A stretch of 64,000 nucleotides of DNA from Prostheceraeus crozeri (taxonomy: Eukaryota > Platyhelminthes > Polycladida > Euryleptidae): positions 62,001 through 126,000 of the forward strand of contig CAJQUW010007419.1 of the NCBI GenBank assembly GCA_907163375.1, in the 5' to 3' direction. Positions 13,116-25,302 of this stretch are shown piece by piece (the first letter of the stretch is position 1; each line of letters starts with the position of its first letter). The position numbers were made by a program, and so were the translations under genes. The notes beneath the pieces were generated by a model. That model worked only from the letters and a program-made list of their open reading frames with translations. It did no database searches and had not been told where the DNA came from.

Positions 13116-14079
13116 TGATATATAAAGGGTTCGTTAACAATCATGCCTAGATTTTGAAAGCATATCAATGAGTCGTACAACCGAGGCCGCATAGCGGCCG
13201 AGGCTGTAAGAATCATAGATGCTTGAAAAAGCTAGGCATGATTACTATTGTAGTGACTGCGTGCTATAGCATGATTCATGCACATGTAGAAGTTTGAAAG
13301 TTTCTGGCTGCATACTTAGATACTGGTTTTTGTTTCAGTAGCCGGCAACAACGACGATTGTTGCCGGCTCTGGGCAGGCATCAATGAAATAATCCCGCAT
13401 AGTATTCGCTACAATAGTTAATCAAGGCACAAAAACAGCTGTACAAGAAGTTTGACAAAATGGATGGGAAAAAGGAATTCCTCCATTTGTATGTTACACA
13501 AAGGTATATGATACGAGTCTTTCGGTTGCTTCTTGCTTCCATCAGGCGGATGATAGCGTTTACAACAACACTCGGACAATTTTGAGTCAGCTGCTATGGA
13601 CGCATTGAAAGTCGTAGAGGCTACAAATCATCGTCATCGAATTCGTCAATTTGTGAAGCGGTAGTATCAGAATATCAGAATATCAGAATTGTATATTTCC
13701 AATGCATGAAAACACGTTGATCAGGTTATAACAAAGGTATGATAGGTTATGCGACGACAAGTATCGAGTACATAAAATGACATATTTGCAAGAATGACAA
13801 TGAAATCAGAAGTGAGATATTTACAAATTATGATTTGAAGTGAGAATGATAGGATGATAGACGTTGAATAACTATGTCTGGAAGGAGAGGACAATTCATT
13901 TAACACTGAATATAAGTTGCTAGGTATTTTCGATTTTTGCATCAATTGGAATGACATGCATAACTAGGTTTGCAATCATTCAAGACAAAATGCACAATGT
14001 TGATGAGCGGCATTAATAAATGTTTACTTATTAATATTCTTTGACACCCTTCTCATCTAATTAGTAAGTCCTAATATGT
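13116..14079. other. No gene; one short perfect hairpin
   Basis: Apart from a 12-bp perfect stem AGCCGGCAACAA / TTGTTGCCGGCT at 13340-13369 with a 6-base loop, nothing recognisable. The hairpin lacks a T-run and no gene ends there. Confidence 0.5.
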
Positions 14080-14226
14080 GAGAGGTCCGGAACAAAAAAC
14101 ACATGAAAAAGCAAAACGTAATAATTATCAATACGTATCTGTAAATGATCCTTCAAATTGTCTTACCTGCTATAGGATTGGTTAATGAGAATGCTGCACA
14201 AGTTTGATATGCGTTCCGGACCTCTC
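14080..14226. repeat. Small inverted-repeat element
   Basis: GAGAGGTCCGGAAC (14080-14093) is inverted perfectly at 14213-14226, giving a 147-bp unit. Size and structure suggest a miniature inverted-repeat element. I see no certain target duplication. Confidence 0.6.
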
Positions 14227-14398
14227 GATTCTTGTTCGTGTTTCTAGTTCGCAGTGAATGTGATGTAGCATTTTATGAATCTTTAATAATGCGTCTGAAC
14301 ATAGATCACGATGCCATTGGTCATTGCTACAATCTGTCAGTTCTGATGTTAGTCGCGTTCTTAATGTATTTGCTCAGTTGCATGACTTTCCCCATTTC

Positions 14399-16831
14399 TT
14401 AAGTTTGTAACATAGCATAGAAATCTTGTTTCGAGATGTGTGAAAAGAAGGGTATGAAATGCAGCCTGATATTGTTGTATACTGAACATTCACAAATGAA
14501 ATGAAATACAGTTTCTATTGTTCTATCATCGCATAAATTACATAGTTTTTCTTCATATCTTAATCGATTTCTATAGCTACCGGTTCCTACTGCCAAATCA
14601 TGGTTTCCGCATCTTAATTTCAATAATGGTGTTATTATTTTTAGCCTTACATTGAGGTTCAAATAGGTTTTTGGGCTGCAATCGAATTGGCATAGTTCCA
14701 GATAGTCAATCCCAGTTCTACTTTTCTTCGTATCATTTATCCATAGGACTCTGAAATGTTCAATTAATCTTGTTTTGACTATGTTTTTACATTTTTGTTT
14801 GCTTATTTCCAAATTGTTTTGATTCAGCCATATATATGATAAATTAGGTTGTTTTAGAAGTTTTTCCATTCTCCAGCACCAGATGAATGAATATTTTCTA
14901 TTGTCTAGGTTATATAAAATATGATCATAACAACCTTTCCTTATGCTAGTATTTTCGCTGAAGACAATTCTAATCCATAGATTGATTGCAGCTTTATCGA
15001 AGTAATATTCAAAAGGAAATAGTCCGAACTCACCTATAAAACAATAATTTGCAGTCGTAGTCAGCAGATGATAGAAACGTTTGTAGAATTGAAACTGTAT
15101 TTTATTTAGCTCAGATAATTTATTATAATAGCAAAATTCTCCACCATATTGCATTTTTGATAATGTTAACATTTCAAAGGTATTTTTCACAATAACTCCA
15201 TTTGAGCATCCGATTTCTTTAAGTTTTTTAGTAGTTAGGTATGCCGATTTGTTGCCGTTCTTAGTTAGAGAAAGTAAATGTTTCTTTGTGTTGTTAGCTA
15301 TCCAGAATCCTAAATATTTATATTCACGAACTATTTCAATTCGCTTTACTTCATTTATCAGATTAAGTTCTACATGATTATTCTCGTGTTTGGTATTTTG
15401 AATGATGATCTTTGTTTTCTCGAAATTTATTTTCAAGCCACTTTGTTTGCAAAAATCATGGACCTTTTGTATCTGATTAACTAAACTATTTCTATCATTG
15501 CTCATCAGAAGAATGTCATCGGCATAAATTAAGCAAGGGATTTTAGTTTCTCCAAGTTTGACTGCATTGCGATCACCAATATTTAAGTCAAGTTCTTTTG
15601 CAAGGTCATTTATAAATACTGAAAACAGAGTTGGTGACAAACTGTCTCCTTGGGGTATTCCATTTTTCAAAGTAAAAGCATCAGATTCGTTACCGGCATG
15701 TAGAATTTTATAATTTTTCTCACTTATCAGTCTTCTCAGCAGGCGGAGAAAGTTGCCATTGGGAAGCATATTACTCAATTTGTAAAAAAGAAGTTTCTTT
15801 AGAATAGTATCAAAAGCCTTTGATAAATCAATAAAACACATGTATAGTGGATGATTATTATTTTTGTAGATTTGCATTAATTCTTTTACTATGTATATAT
15901 TATCCATTGTAGAACTTCCTTTCATAAAACCAGTTTGGCATTGATGAATGAAGCAATTTCTTTTTAACCATTTGCTCAGTCTGTTGTTGAGTATTTTGGT
16001 TAACAATTTTTCAATGTTTGAGGTTAAATTTATAGGGCGATAGCTATTAACCATATTTTTGTCACCTTTTTTGTAAACTGGTACTATCCAACTTTCAGAA
16101 AATGGTATTGGTTCCTGATTATCAAGCAGAAGTTTATTATACAAAATTTGCAATATGGGTAATGCATTTTCATTAATATTAAAAAAAACAGACACAAATT
16201 GATCAGGGCCACTTGATTTTGAGTTTTCAGTTTTTTTCAAATTCGATTGTAATTCACGCAGTGTTATTTCAGCGTCAAGAATATCAGCAAAATCTGTAGA
16301 CATATTCAAATATCTACTTTTCTCCGAAATGATACAATACTGAACATTTTCACATAACTCAGAATTCATCATTTCAGTTTTAAAATCCATCATTTTCAAT
16401 TTTGAAGTAATAGTGGTCATTTTCTTTCCATTTAGTATTCTCCAATATTCTTTATGATCATTATTATCTTTCGCAATTATCAATCTATCAAAATTCTTGG
16501 ATTTAATTTTTCGCTTTTTCTTCCTTATTTGCTTTTGCAGTAGTTTTCTTGATGACATCAATTTTTTCAAATTGTTATCTGATCTATTTTCTTTGAATGA
16601 TGCCACCTCTTTTCTATAGATTCTTCTTAAATTAGAAGTGTTTTCTGAATATTTTGATTTCTTACGTGCGTGAAAATGAGTTGAGTTGTTCTTTATTTGA
16701 AGAAGTTCAGTATATATGTCATTTGCATTCATATTACAAGTAGTCAACTTTCTTGACAACGCAGAGCATTTTAGGCTAAACTTATCGCTATCAAATGTTG
16801 AGGCATTTTCTTCTGTCCACTTACATGGCAT
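14399..16831 (-). CDS. LINE reverse transcriptase ORF, 810 aa
   Basis: Copies element RNA into DNA by target-primed reverse transcription in the nucleus. An N-terminal basic region (about residues 60-120) precedes the reverse transcriptase domain, about 205-560: SSGPDQ near 207, SYRPINLTS near 263, FIDLSKAFDT near 333 (catalytic Asp), NGIPQGDSLSPTLFS near 390 and LIYADDILLM near 434 with the catalytic Asp pair. After a thumb and linker region, a CNLC-x-H-x-C finger (CNLCDDRTIETVFHFICEC) lies near the C-terminus, as in several LINE clades. All core residues are present and there is no internal stop in 2.4 kb. The first Met is near the frame boundary with the endonuclease ORF, so the true protein probably starts upstream. 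Confidence 0.92.
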   Translation of the reverse strand: MPCKWTEENASTFDSDKFSLKCSALSRKLTTCNMNANDIYTELLQIKNNSTHFHARKKSKYSENTSNLRRIYRKEVASFKENRSDNNLKKLMSSRKLLQKQIRKKKRKIKSKNFDRLIIAKDNNDHKEYWRILNGKKMTTITSKLKMMDFKTEMMNSELCENVQYCIISEKSRYLNMSTDFADILDAEITLRELQSNLKKTENSKSSGPDQFVSVFFNINENALPILQILYNKLLLDNQEPIPFSESWIVPVYKKGDKNMVNSYRPINLTSNIEKLLTKILNNRLSKWLKRNCFIHQCQTGFMKGSSTMDNIYIVKELMQIYKNNNHPLYMCFIDLSKAFDTILKKLLFYKLSNMLPNGNFLRLLRRLISEKNYKILHAGNESDAFTLKNGIPQGDSLSPTLFSVFINDLAKELDLNIGDRNAVKLGETKIPCLIYADDILLMSNDRNSLVNQIQKVHDFCKQSGLKINFEKTKIIIQNTKHENNHVELNLINEVKRIEIVREYKYLGFWIANNTKKHLLSLTKNGNKSAYLTTKKLKEIGCSNGVIVKNTFEMLTLSKMQYGGEFCYYNKLSELNKIQFQFYKRFYHLLTTTANYCFIGEFGLFPFEYYFDKAAINLWIRIVFSENTSIRKGCYDHILYNLDNRKYSFIWCWRMEKLLKQPNLSYIWLNQNNLEISKQKCKNIVKTRLIEHFRVLWINDTKKSRTGIDYLELCQFDCSPKTYLNLNVRLKIITPLLKLRCGNHDLAVGTGSYRNRLRYEEKLCNLCDDRTIETVFHFICECSVYNNIRLHFIPFFSHISKQDFYAMLQT

Positions 16832-16853
16832 GATTTTCTTATTTTGAGGCCTG

Positions 16854-17798
16854 TCATTTATCTAAAATGATTCTTTCATTTGATGTGATGTTCAATTTTA
16901 TTTTAAGATGTGAATGGTCAGTATACAAAACTGGATTACCAATATCAAATTCGTTTAATATTTTCAACACTGATTCTGATACTATAAAGTAATCTATCAT
17001 AGATTTTTTGACTTCATTATTTAGAATGCAATGGTATGTGCATTTTCCTACTGAATTTTCATTTTCGAATCTCCCATTAGCTATTACTAATTTGGTTTCA
17101 TTACAGAATGTTATTATTTCTTGTCCATAACTATTTACAGTTGAATCTTCGGATTTCCTCATTGGAATACCAAGATTTTTGTTATCATTTTCTACTCCAA
17201 TTCTTCCATTTAGATCTCCAATCATTATAATATTTTTCATATTATGTTGGATTACATGTATGTAGTCTTTTATAATTTGATAGAATTCTTTATCTTTGTA
17301 TTTAGATTCTCTGTTACCTCTATAGCATATGATAGCATAAATGCATGATGTATGTACTATTATTTTAGCGGTAAAAATTCTCCCATTTTCATTGACGATA
17401 TTTTCTATCTTTATATTCTGGATATCCTCTTTTACATAGAGTGATATACCTCTGATATTCCTTCCTAAATTGGTAGATTTCTTTCCAATGGAGTGATAAC
17501 CTGTGTAATTTCTAATCATAGGAAACCGGTCTTCATTCTTTAAATGCGTTTCAGAAAAACACAGGATGTCGGCATCATCCATATCTTTGATCATGTCAGT
17601 ATTATTAATTTTACTCTGATTCAAGCCATTTATATTTATGTAGTAGATTTTCAGCTGTTTGATTTCATCAGAATCATTTTCATCATCCTCTCCTTCCTCT
17701 AGTCTGTTAAAGATAAGGTTGTGCTGTGGGTGAGTGATATCTGTTATTTTGTTGATTGAGGATTCGTGTTGGTGTGTATTAGATCGGACCGTATCCAT
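16854..17798 (-). CDS. LINE apurinic-type endonuclease ORF, 314 aa
   Basis: Nicks target DNA to prime reverse transcription. The exonuclease/endonuclease/phosphatase fold motifs appear in order: IYYININGL near residue 51 (Asn), FSETHL near 81 (Glu), IGDLNGRIG near 193 (Asp/Asn), MIDYFIVSE near 267, and TDHSHLKI near 293 (Asp-His), so the catalytic set looks complete. An acidic stretch EEGEDDENDSDE near 34-45 precedes the domain. ATG at 17798 overlaps the end of the ORF1 remnant by 20 bp. The frame ends 22 bp before the reverse transcriptase frame, which suggests one break or a coupling signal. Confidence 0.9.
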   Translation of the reverse strand: MDTVRSNTHQHESSINKITDITHPQHNLIFNRLEEGEDDENDSDEIKQLKIYYININGLNQSKINNTDMIKDMDDADILCFSETHLKNEDRFPMIRNYTGYHSIGKKSTNLGRNIRGISLYVKEDIQNIKIENIVNENGRIFTAKIIVHTSCIYAIICYRGNRESKYKDKEFYQIIKDYIHVIQHNMKNIIMIGDLNGRIGVENDNKNLGIPMRKSEDSTVNSYGQEIITFCNETKLVIANGRFENENSVGKCTYHCILNNEVKKSMIDYFIVSESVLKILNEFDIGNPVLYTDHSHLKIKLNITSNERIILDK

Positions 17799-18240
17799 TG
17801 TCGGTTCTTACCACACGGTATCTATTTTCTTCTGCATCTCTTCGTTCTCTTTCAAGTTCATGGTATCTTCTGTTTTCTCTGAATCCTTGACTTTCGTGTC
17901 TGTTTTGATCTCGGTAAGTGTTTCTATTTTCAAATCTCGTGGGATTTTCGTAGTAGCACATGAGACATAAATAGCACCCCGATACCAGCCTTATCAATCT
18001 TTCTTTTTCTTGCTAATTTTTTTAGACATTTCTGATTTGACTTGATTCTTTTCTTAATAAACATTAGACTTCTAGTGAATCTTTTAGCACAGTACATCCA
18101 AGATATCTGTTTTTCTGCAGTTGCTCTGATGTGTCTGCAATCCTTGATGTTATTAACAATTCCATCACAGATAGTCGGAAATGGAACATGCTTACGAGCT
18201 TCTACTACACAAGTTGTAGAGCCGCAGAGCTATCCGACCT
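17779..18240 (-). pseudogene. LINE ORF1 remnant
   Basis: Upstream of the endonuclease ORF, two minus-strand frames read as a basic protein: one with ICDGIVNNIKDCRHIRATAE and KRIKSNQKCLKKLARKRK (about 18225-17990), the next with SGCYLCLMCYY followed by Arg/Glu-rich repeats ending at 17779. Position, basic charge and the 20-bp overlap with the next ORF fit the C-terminal end of ORF1, an RNA-binding protein in such elements. A frame change splits it and I see no N-terminal part. Confidence 0.55.
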
Positions 18241-20749
18241 TCCACTACGGAAGCAGTTGATCGAATGCTTTTGATAGGTTGAAGCATCTTCTTCAAAGGT
18301 TTATATCCACAGATGAAGTAGGCTATACCAGATTATTACATAATTGTAGAATCGTATTTCAGAATTCCTTCTATATCTGATAAAACTTGTTCCCAGGGAA
18401 AATCTTGGTAGAGAGGGATTTTATCGCGGATATTCATGGTCCTAATAATCTGGCATACTTTATAACGGATAGAGGATAGCTATATGATTCTCTGACATGG
18501 CTCGTGAAATTATTTGATACATATCCTCGGGCTTCATCAAATAATTTCCCTCTCTGTGTCCTAGTGAATTACATACTCGAGGAAATTACAACTTTATTAG
18601 ATTGCTATCATGAATATTCTTAGTAAAAAGCTTGGTATTGAGCGAGCTTATTTTATGGAAACAGAGCTAGAAATACGAAAGCCTACTGTATATGTAAATG
18701 TGTAGCCGATGCAAGTATACCTATATTTTAATGATTTTCGGAATCACCGCTAGAAATTCAATAGTAAATTTAATGAAGCGATGTGTATGCATATACATAA
18801 TCTATCTTTGATGTTGACTCACTGTCCGACACGGTGTTCTGACTTTTAGTTCATCACATTTCCGAACTTTCACCGAAAATCTCTAGATACGGCTCAGAGG
18901 AATGTCACATTCATGACCTATTTATTTTGTGTCTCCTTGCAGTTGTTTTGTATTACAGTCAAAACTCATCGATTTTCAAGATGAGTACAGTAATTTTCAC
19001 ATCAAGATCCATAGCCATCGAATAGAGAGCATTGGGAATTCAGATCTTACAAATACTTTGAATTAAAATTAAGTTTTTTTATCTGATCATCTGACCTCTT
19101 TGGGTTTCTGAAAGACGTCCTTTTTATCATATAATTATGATTGTGCAGACGTATGTTAAGTTGCATTCCCTGCACACATCAATCTCTTTCTCACTGCTCT
19201 GTCACTTCTCAGTAAATTCAACACTTTGGCATCGCAAACTGCAGTAATAGAAGTGATTTGCAGCCAAAATTCTGCAAAATTTCGGTTAGACTTTCAGTTA
19301 CTTTTTGTAGCATTGAGATGAGCGAAATCGAGCAAATGAATATGCCTTTATAGAAGGTTCACACTCTGTTTCCGTGAAGTAGAAGAAAAGGAAGGTCATG
19401 GGGGTGAATTGGTTTCTCCCGGGGTCACGAAACAATTCAGAGCCTCGTATATAGACTTACAACAAAGTTTATATTCAGCTATTTACTTATAATTTGCATT
19501 TTGACACAACCTATTTAGCATAGACCATTACTTAATTCATAGTGAAATTCGGAAATGCTATGAAGCATAGTCAGGATGCATGTGCATGTCATACATACAT
19601 GTCTACATGTGAATTATACGCATTATTAATTATTATTAGTAGTTAGAACTATAAGGATGAAGTTTATACATCACAGTGCATTAAATATAAATAGCATAAG
19701 AAAATTACGAAAGCTCTGAAACAAATTATTGATAAACTGCGTTTCAGGTAACAAAAGTGAGATTTTCAGGAAATTAACCTTAAAATTCAAACGAAGAAAC
19801 AGTGCATAATTTTCATATAGCGAGAACAAGGCAATCTATTTTCCTCTATTTGCAATGTCAAGTGGGGAATATTGATCAGTTTTTGAACATTGGATTAGTT
19901 TATGACATCACAAAAAGAAAATGATTTTCACTAAGGAGTTATGGCGACCTCTGGCGACAAATTCGAAGTCTTAGTGTCCTACAAAGTTGCTGGAGATCAT
20001 AAAATGATTCAAGAGAAAATGTAGTGTAGAGGTTCCAAGACAATGAGGATTATTTATTAATTAAATGTCATAATCCCTAAGCATGAGAAACTGTCAAATT
20101 CCCACTATTTCGTCAAGCAATTTGTGAATTCCGTTGTCTGAATTTACATCTGATTGCAATGTGCGATGAACAGTTATCGAACGATCAATTTTCATGAACT
20201 TCCACATTGCTTTTATGTGAAAAATCTTAGTGCTAAAAGTTTTGCTAGACGTTTGAAAAAACATCTTTGCTTTGAAAATTTGTCAAGTCTCATGAAAAAG
20301 AATTTACTCAACAGCCTCCTGAAAAAAGGCAAGTGTTCACCTTCACTTTCTCTTACATTGGCAATAATTAGCTGTACATTATTTTGCCACAAACTCTGTT
20401 ATAGTTCAATAGGATATATGTACTGTAAATCATCCAAGAGCACTAAAATTTCAATAGACTATGCGATGTCTATGACATAATAAACGATGATGATATAATT
20501 TATAGTCTCATGATGCACTTACTTGCATACTGAAAATAAGTGCCCTATATTGTAAAATATCACAGAAAAATTGAAAAAGTGCACATTTTGGAGTAGTTAA
20601 TTCCGTCCGACGGAAGTCTTTTCATGGTTATAAACAGGTTAAAATATCTGCTCTCCCCTTAGTTCAGAGAAGGTTGAAAACAATATATGTACAATCAACA
20701 ACAATGAAACTAAATAAACGATAAATCAAATTGCCATTCAAAAGTTGTG
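18241..20749. other. No gene seen
   Basis: About 2.5 kb of AT-rich DNA. The 108-codon plus-strand frame at 20154-20480 is rich in Lys, Leu and Ser and matches nothing I know. No terminal repeats noticed. Confidence 0.45.
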
Positions 20750-20823
20750 TGCGGCTGATAGGATTCGAACCTACGACCAAGGTTAACTAGACCTGTGCTC
20801 TAGCCAACTGAGCTACAAGCCAC
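20750..20823 (-). tRNA. tRNA-like sequence (Thr-AGT-like), probably a pseudogene or SINE head
   Basis: Reading the minus strand, GTGGCTT is followed by a good A box (TAGCTCAGTTGGCTAGAGC), an anticodon loop CTAGTTA (anticodon AGT), and a B box GGTTCGAATCC; a TTTT tract follows within 15 bases of the 3' end. D and T arms fold well. The acceptor stem pairs only with a one-base slip, and the anticodon stem has a mismatch, so it is more likely a tRNA pseudogene or tRNA-derived repeat than a working tRNA. A GGGTCGGGACCCGAAACG motif lies upstream on the same strand. Confidence 0.55.
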
Positions 20824-22568
20824 TTGCGCGACTGTGTCAATTAGCAGGATCAAACCCTCACCACCACACATCAGCTGTCAGGAAATTTATGACTCGGGCG
20901 TTTCGGGTCCCGACCCTTCATCAAAGAGAAGCGCTTTATTAATCTGCAGCAGACAGTTAAATACACCAAACCTTCTTTGCGGTGCGAACTTCTATCACCA
21001 CTACTCCGACAGCTCACTGCATCGATTCGACAGTGGTCTTCTACACTTTATCCAACGGGCTTCCAACAACGCAATATCAAGCGCTCTCTTCACGCATTCA
21101 AGAATTTTCACATCAGAGTCAACAGTACTCTCACTGTCACACTCACGCACTTTCATCGTCTTTATTAATAATGCTCCGCCGATGTTCTAAATACCATGTG
21201 CGGTGACTTTAGAGTTCTGGAAAGGTACTTTTACAAAGAGGATCTTTCATCTGAGATGATCCATCAATTTTTAATAGATATTTGAAATTGCGCTAAAGAG
21301 CCGAAGATGCGAGAATTATTTATTAAAGGTACCCAGCAATACTGTGATAGTTAGGGTTGAATCACCCCTATCACTTGATGTGGATCAGTCTATACGCCGC
21401 GGCTCCTACATGTCACAGTGATTCTTCATAAATGCAAGAGTGCAGTGCTAGATCTGAATGCAACGGGGCTTTTAGTCAGGTCACCAGCACTTTCACATAA
21501 TTATGCCGATGATGGTAACTACAAATCTGCACGGGTGTCGAGTGCTACCTTGTTCCTCTTCCTTTAAGACAGGCAACAAAATTTTACAAAAATACCAAAA
21601 ATAATGTAAATCCAATCGCAGGAAGCAGACTAAGTGAGAAGAAGTGAGCATAAAGCTACAATTTTTGGCTTGTCTTCTTATCAGTTCCTGTGCAATAACA
21701 TATGAAGCTAAATATGCACGCATTACGCATGCAACTCAAAATTGGCGAAATGCATTTTGATTCAATTCTAACTGGAAGTTATTGGTCTTAGCAGCATTCT
21801 CGCAGTCATCATCGATCAGAGGCAGAATAATGACACATGCACATGATAGAGAAAGACATGAAGATGAGCCAAATGTCAGAGTTCTAGATTAATTACAACT
21901 CACTTAATCAGTCGTAGTCTGTTTCCCTTTTAATTAACTTGTGTTTTTCTTCGATCCTGTCTGACAAAAGAAGGAACCGGGTAGAACTCAGCAGTCACGC
22001 AGCTTTGCAGTAGCCATAGAAGACCGGGCCGCTTTTCCTCCCGGCTCCGGCCTATGCCAGATAATTTTTTATTTGAGTTCGGGTGACTTAATATATTGTT
22101 TTGCTCACATTGCGATCCTTAATGAAAATGTCGATTGTGTTAGTTGAATGCAATCTCCTTGAAAATCACTCTGAAAAGCTGATTATTGATTACATGATTG
22201 TATGCTGCACGGCTTATGTACCATCTGTAAGCAGATTCATTACTGTTGACGTTGAGTAGTAATCACATTAAATGTCCTCAGATAAATGAGGACTAAACAG
22301 TCACTTGATTTGACGGCGGGCTATCAAAGAATTGATGTGGCCGCTGGCTCTTCTATTTATCTCTTACTCCGTCGCATATACCGTTGTTTTTTCATGTTAT
22401 TACTTAAGAGTTCTGTCGACAGGCGATCACATAAGTTGATTCAGAGAATTTTAATTATCAAATGAGGGAAACGTTAATGATTTCAGATACAATAAACATC
22501 GGCCCGGGTGCTTGATATTTCAGGCCCGAGGCCGCACTAGGTGACATGCACGCTCAATTACGCGTAAT
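20824..22568. other. No gene; short copy of a foldback arm
   Basis: Holds CGGGCGTTTCGGGTCCCGACC near 20897-20920 and, at about 21938-22005, a stretch containing GATCCTGTCTGACAA that is related to the arms of the foldback element at 45975-46697. The 118-codon frame at 20834-21190 has no motif and overlaps this repeat-like DNA. Confidence 0.5.
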
Positions 22569-22755
22569 TACACATGACCCTAAACATGCGTGGTTACGCG
22601 TGCCATTACTGGAACATCTGTTGACAGTCCTGTTACATAGACTGCGTCTCATCTGTCTGCATGTATCAGTGGCTAAACAATGTGATAGGACCTCAATTTC
22701 ATGCTCAGGGAAGACAGAACATGCTAAGCGGTTCATCTGTGGTTCAAGCGGCAAC
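22569..22755 (+). repeat. Dispersed repeat, copy 2
   Basis: Matches 2499-2687 in the same orientation over about 187 bp, including the shared run GTGATAGGACCTCAATTTC. An ACGCGTAATTACACATG stretch lies at its left edge. The frames across it are not conserved between copies, so it is non-coding repeat DNA of unknown family. Confidence 0.75.
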
Positions 22756-24688
22756 GCGGTTATACATTTTACAATTTATACAAGGAAGTTTCATTTTCTT
22801 CAGTCCCTGCAGAATCTCGCAGTGGCGCAGGACTATTCTGCAAATCCGTGGTTCAACACATAGCCTTAAGTTCATGACCCAATCAATTTGAAATCAATGA
22901 CATCAAATGATGCAAAGATAAAATAGCATTCTTTGGCATTTACCCTTTGCTGTGAACGGTGTCGGCTAGAGATTTTAGAAATAATTTTGGTTGAGAGAAA
23001 TTAGAGTGAAAAAACGACATAATTTCGGTCCACCGGCAAATTTTCAATTTAAAGCCCAGGCTCAGCCTGCAGCTCAGGTTTCTCAAAGTTAGTAGACATT
23101 TGAATATAGTTATAAATCATGCTTGAATGTTCAATTATCTATTCAATTCAAGATAATTTCCTGCTCCAGAATCAAGGCAGATGAATCAAGGCATCAACAC
23201 TTATCCGTAACCACCAATTAAATGCACTTTTTGTGGATATAACAAGTGCATGAATTTATATGCTCATTCATAAATAGAAATATGCAAACGCTTTTCAAGT
23301 CGCAACTATGACTTACGCCCGCAAAGAAAATTTTAATTTCGTCAATAGCTTATCCCGCCAAAACCCTTCGGAAATGATGTGAAATCTCGCTGAGATCGCT
23401 CTCATGGCTTGAATTGTGAAAAATGCGCTGGCTGATCTTTAAATCCGGTTCTTAATTGAACGTCTTAATTGGTAGTGAGAATGGAACATAATTCGGTCCC
23501 TGTTTATTAACGCTCAGGCTAAAGATCATTCATCAAATTCTCTTTTGATACCACCAGTGGTATAGGTATTTAAATTCAGTACCCCTTCCGAAAGCAGACA
23601 CAGAAACTGTCAGTCTGTATATAGTATGATTTTGAATAAGTATCTGCATAATGTGTACAATTATGTTGATATAGTCATGCATAGCGTGTCTGCTATTACT
23701 CATCCTTATCGGGCGACAGCACAGAAACAGTGTTAGGCTAGCAAATCTCTAAAGTATCACTCACCCATTGGAATTCGCTTGTCACTAACAACTCCCTATC
23801 TAACACTTTCTTTGCGGTCGCCCTTGATTGTTTGTGCATACTGATTTCTACTGCCTGATGGATAAGGTATGAATAAAGTTCTACTAGCTTGCGGGGCAAA
23901 AATTTTCGCTACATCTTTTAGTACCTGTCCAAGCAGTCTTATTTGTTATACTTTTACTGATGATGCGTTGATGGAAATTCAATGAATGAGGAAGCATTTG
24001 TAGCAGTTTTTTTGAAGAGAAGGTATATTGTTGAAGCAATATTTTATTACGACTGACGATGGGCTTTTGAATATTGGAAATATCCTGAACAAGTGTTTTT
24101 TTGAATTTCGGAGGATCTGTATAATTTACATGCATAATACATAATTATGACATAATTTTATATACATTGACCTAGCTTGCGAAATGAAGCGTTTCGCTGC
24201 AGAATTTTTGGCTGCCCGCCCAACTTCCAAGTATCGTCGTCTGAACATCTCATTAGGAAGTTCTTAATTTGCTTGACATCCGTTAGTTCTTGCGCTGCTG
24301 TATTGAGTCAACTTGATCATTTATGTTGCTAAATGCTCCTTTGTCGAGTGTCTACGCAACGACATATGAAATTTAACGATATACGACCATCAATTAACAG
24401 CTACTGTGTTGAAGAGTTTCCTTTTACTATTAATAGACGCAGACAGTACATCATCGTAAAAGGGAAGCTCATATCCCATCCGCTAATGTCCATTGATATT
24501 AGCCTACGTCAAGCCGAACAAATTAAACTCGATTGAGCATCAGTGCGGCATCTAGAAAGTTTCAAGTTTAAGAGGACGTCAACCAAAATTATCTCGAAAA
24601 TTGGCGGCTGACTTTAGGACTGGGCCCGGCACCCACTCTGTCCAGGACTCAATTAATGCGATTCCATGTAAATCAAAAAGTGCTCATA
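22756..24688. other. No gene seen
   Basis: Only short frames and no convincing repeats. The 83-codon minus frame at 23884-24135 shows no family motif. Confidence 0.45.
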
Positions 24689-25302
24689 TGACAGAATTAG
24701 ATTCATCTACGTGCGCTTCGGCTTCCTAGAAAGGAAGAATCATATCTAACCTTAATACCGAAATGGCACATCACAGAATTAGACAACTTGCTCATTCTCG
24801 AATTATAATTCGTGTAGATCGCTTGCTATTGGAAATGGCAAACAATAAGCTGTCAGCAGAGGACATCAGAGCCAGTGACACATGCGTGCGTGCTGTGATA
24901 TCACTTCGCACACACCAAAATACACATCGCTGTTTGGCTAACATTCGATTCAGCGTATGCACTATACAGTGAGAAATGTCAAGGAGAGGATGTGAAAACA
25001 TCAAGTGAACTAATTTTCGTACGCCTGCTATTTTTTTGATAATGATCGGAAGGGCCAACATTATGGAGAAAACTTGTGCTCGATGATCTGAATTCTTCAA
25101 ATCTGAAGGAATTTTGGCAATCGAAGTACATTGCTGAAATTCACATTAATCCGCAAGCGACGCACGACTTTTTTTCCTATCTCTGTAAGGTATTAGGAAT
25201 TCCTCTTTACCCACTTAATAGGTTCCTCGATGTTCCGTTGATTTCGTATTAATCACACTTCTAGCAAACCGAAGAAGATAAACAAAATATTTAGTTTAGT
25301 GG
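24689..25302 (+). mobile_element. CCACAG-family element, old copy
   Basis: Matches the 600-bp element at 30529-31128 over its whole length, from ACAGAATTAGATTCATCT to AAACAAAATATTTAG. Both tips are worn (TGACAG and TAGTGG instead of CCACAG and CTGTGG) and no 6-bp target duplication remains, so this is the oldest-looking copy. The frames inside (for example MANNKLSAEDIRAS) recur only because the copies are similar; I see no transposase. Confidence 0.8.

Larger units (their letters stand above)
14399..18240 (-). mobile_element. Non-LTR retrotransposon (LINE), nearly whole
   Basis: Minus-strand order is ORF1 remnant (about 18240-17779), apurinic endonuclease frame (17798-16854), reverse transcriptase frame with C-terminal Cys/His finger (16831-14399). 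ORF1 and the endonuclease frame overlap by 20 bp. Endonuclease and reverse transcriptase are in different frames with only 22 bp between them; in many such LINEs they are one ORF, so one frame change may have split it. The 5' end is unclear and probably truncated or decayed. I cannot fix the clade by eye. Long open frames suggest moderate age. Confidence 0.9.

Noticed and set aside
13340-13369. Perfect 12-bp GC-rich hairpin as a transcription terminator
   Set aside because: Intrinsic terminators of this kind are bacterial, and there is no T-run or adjacent gene.
20834-21190. 118-codon frame next to the tRNA-like sequence
   Set aside because: Overlaps repeat-like motifs, several overlapping frames are open equally well, and composition is not protein-like.
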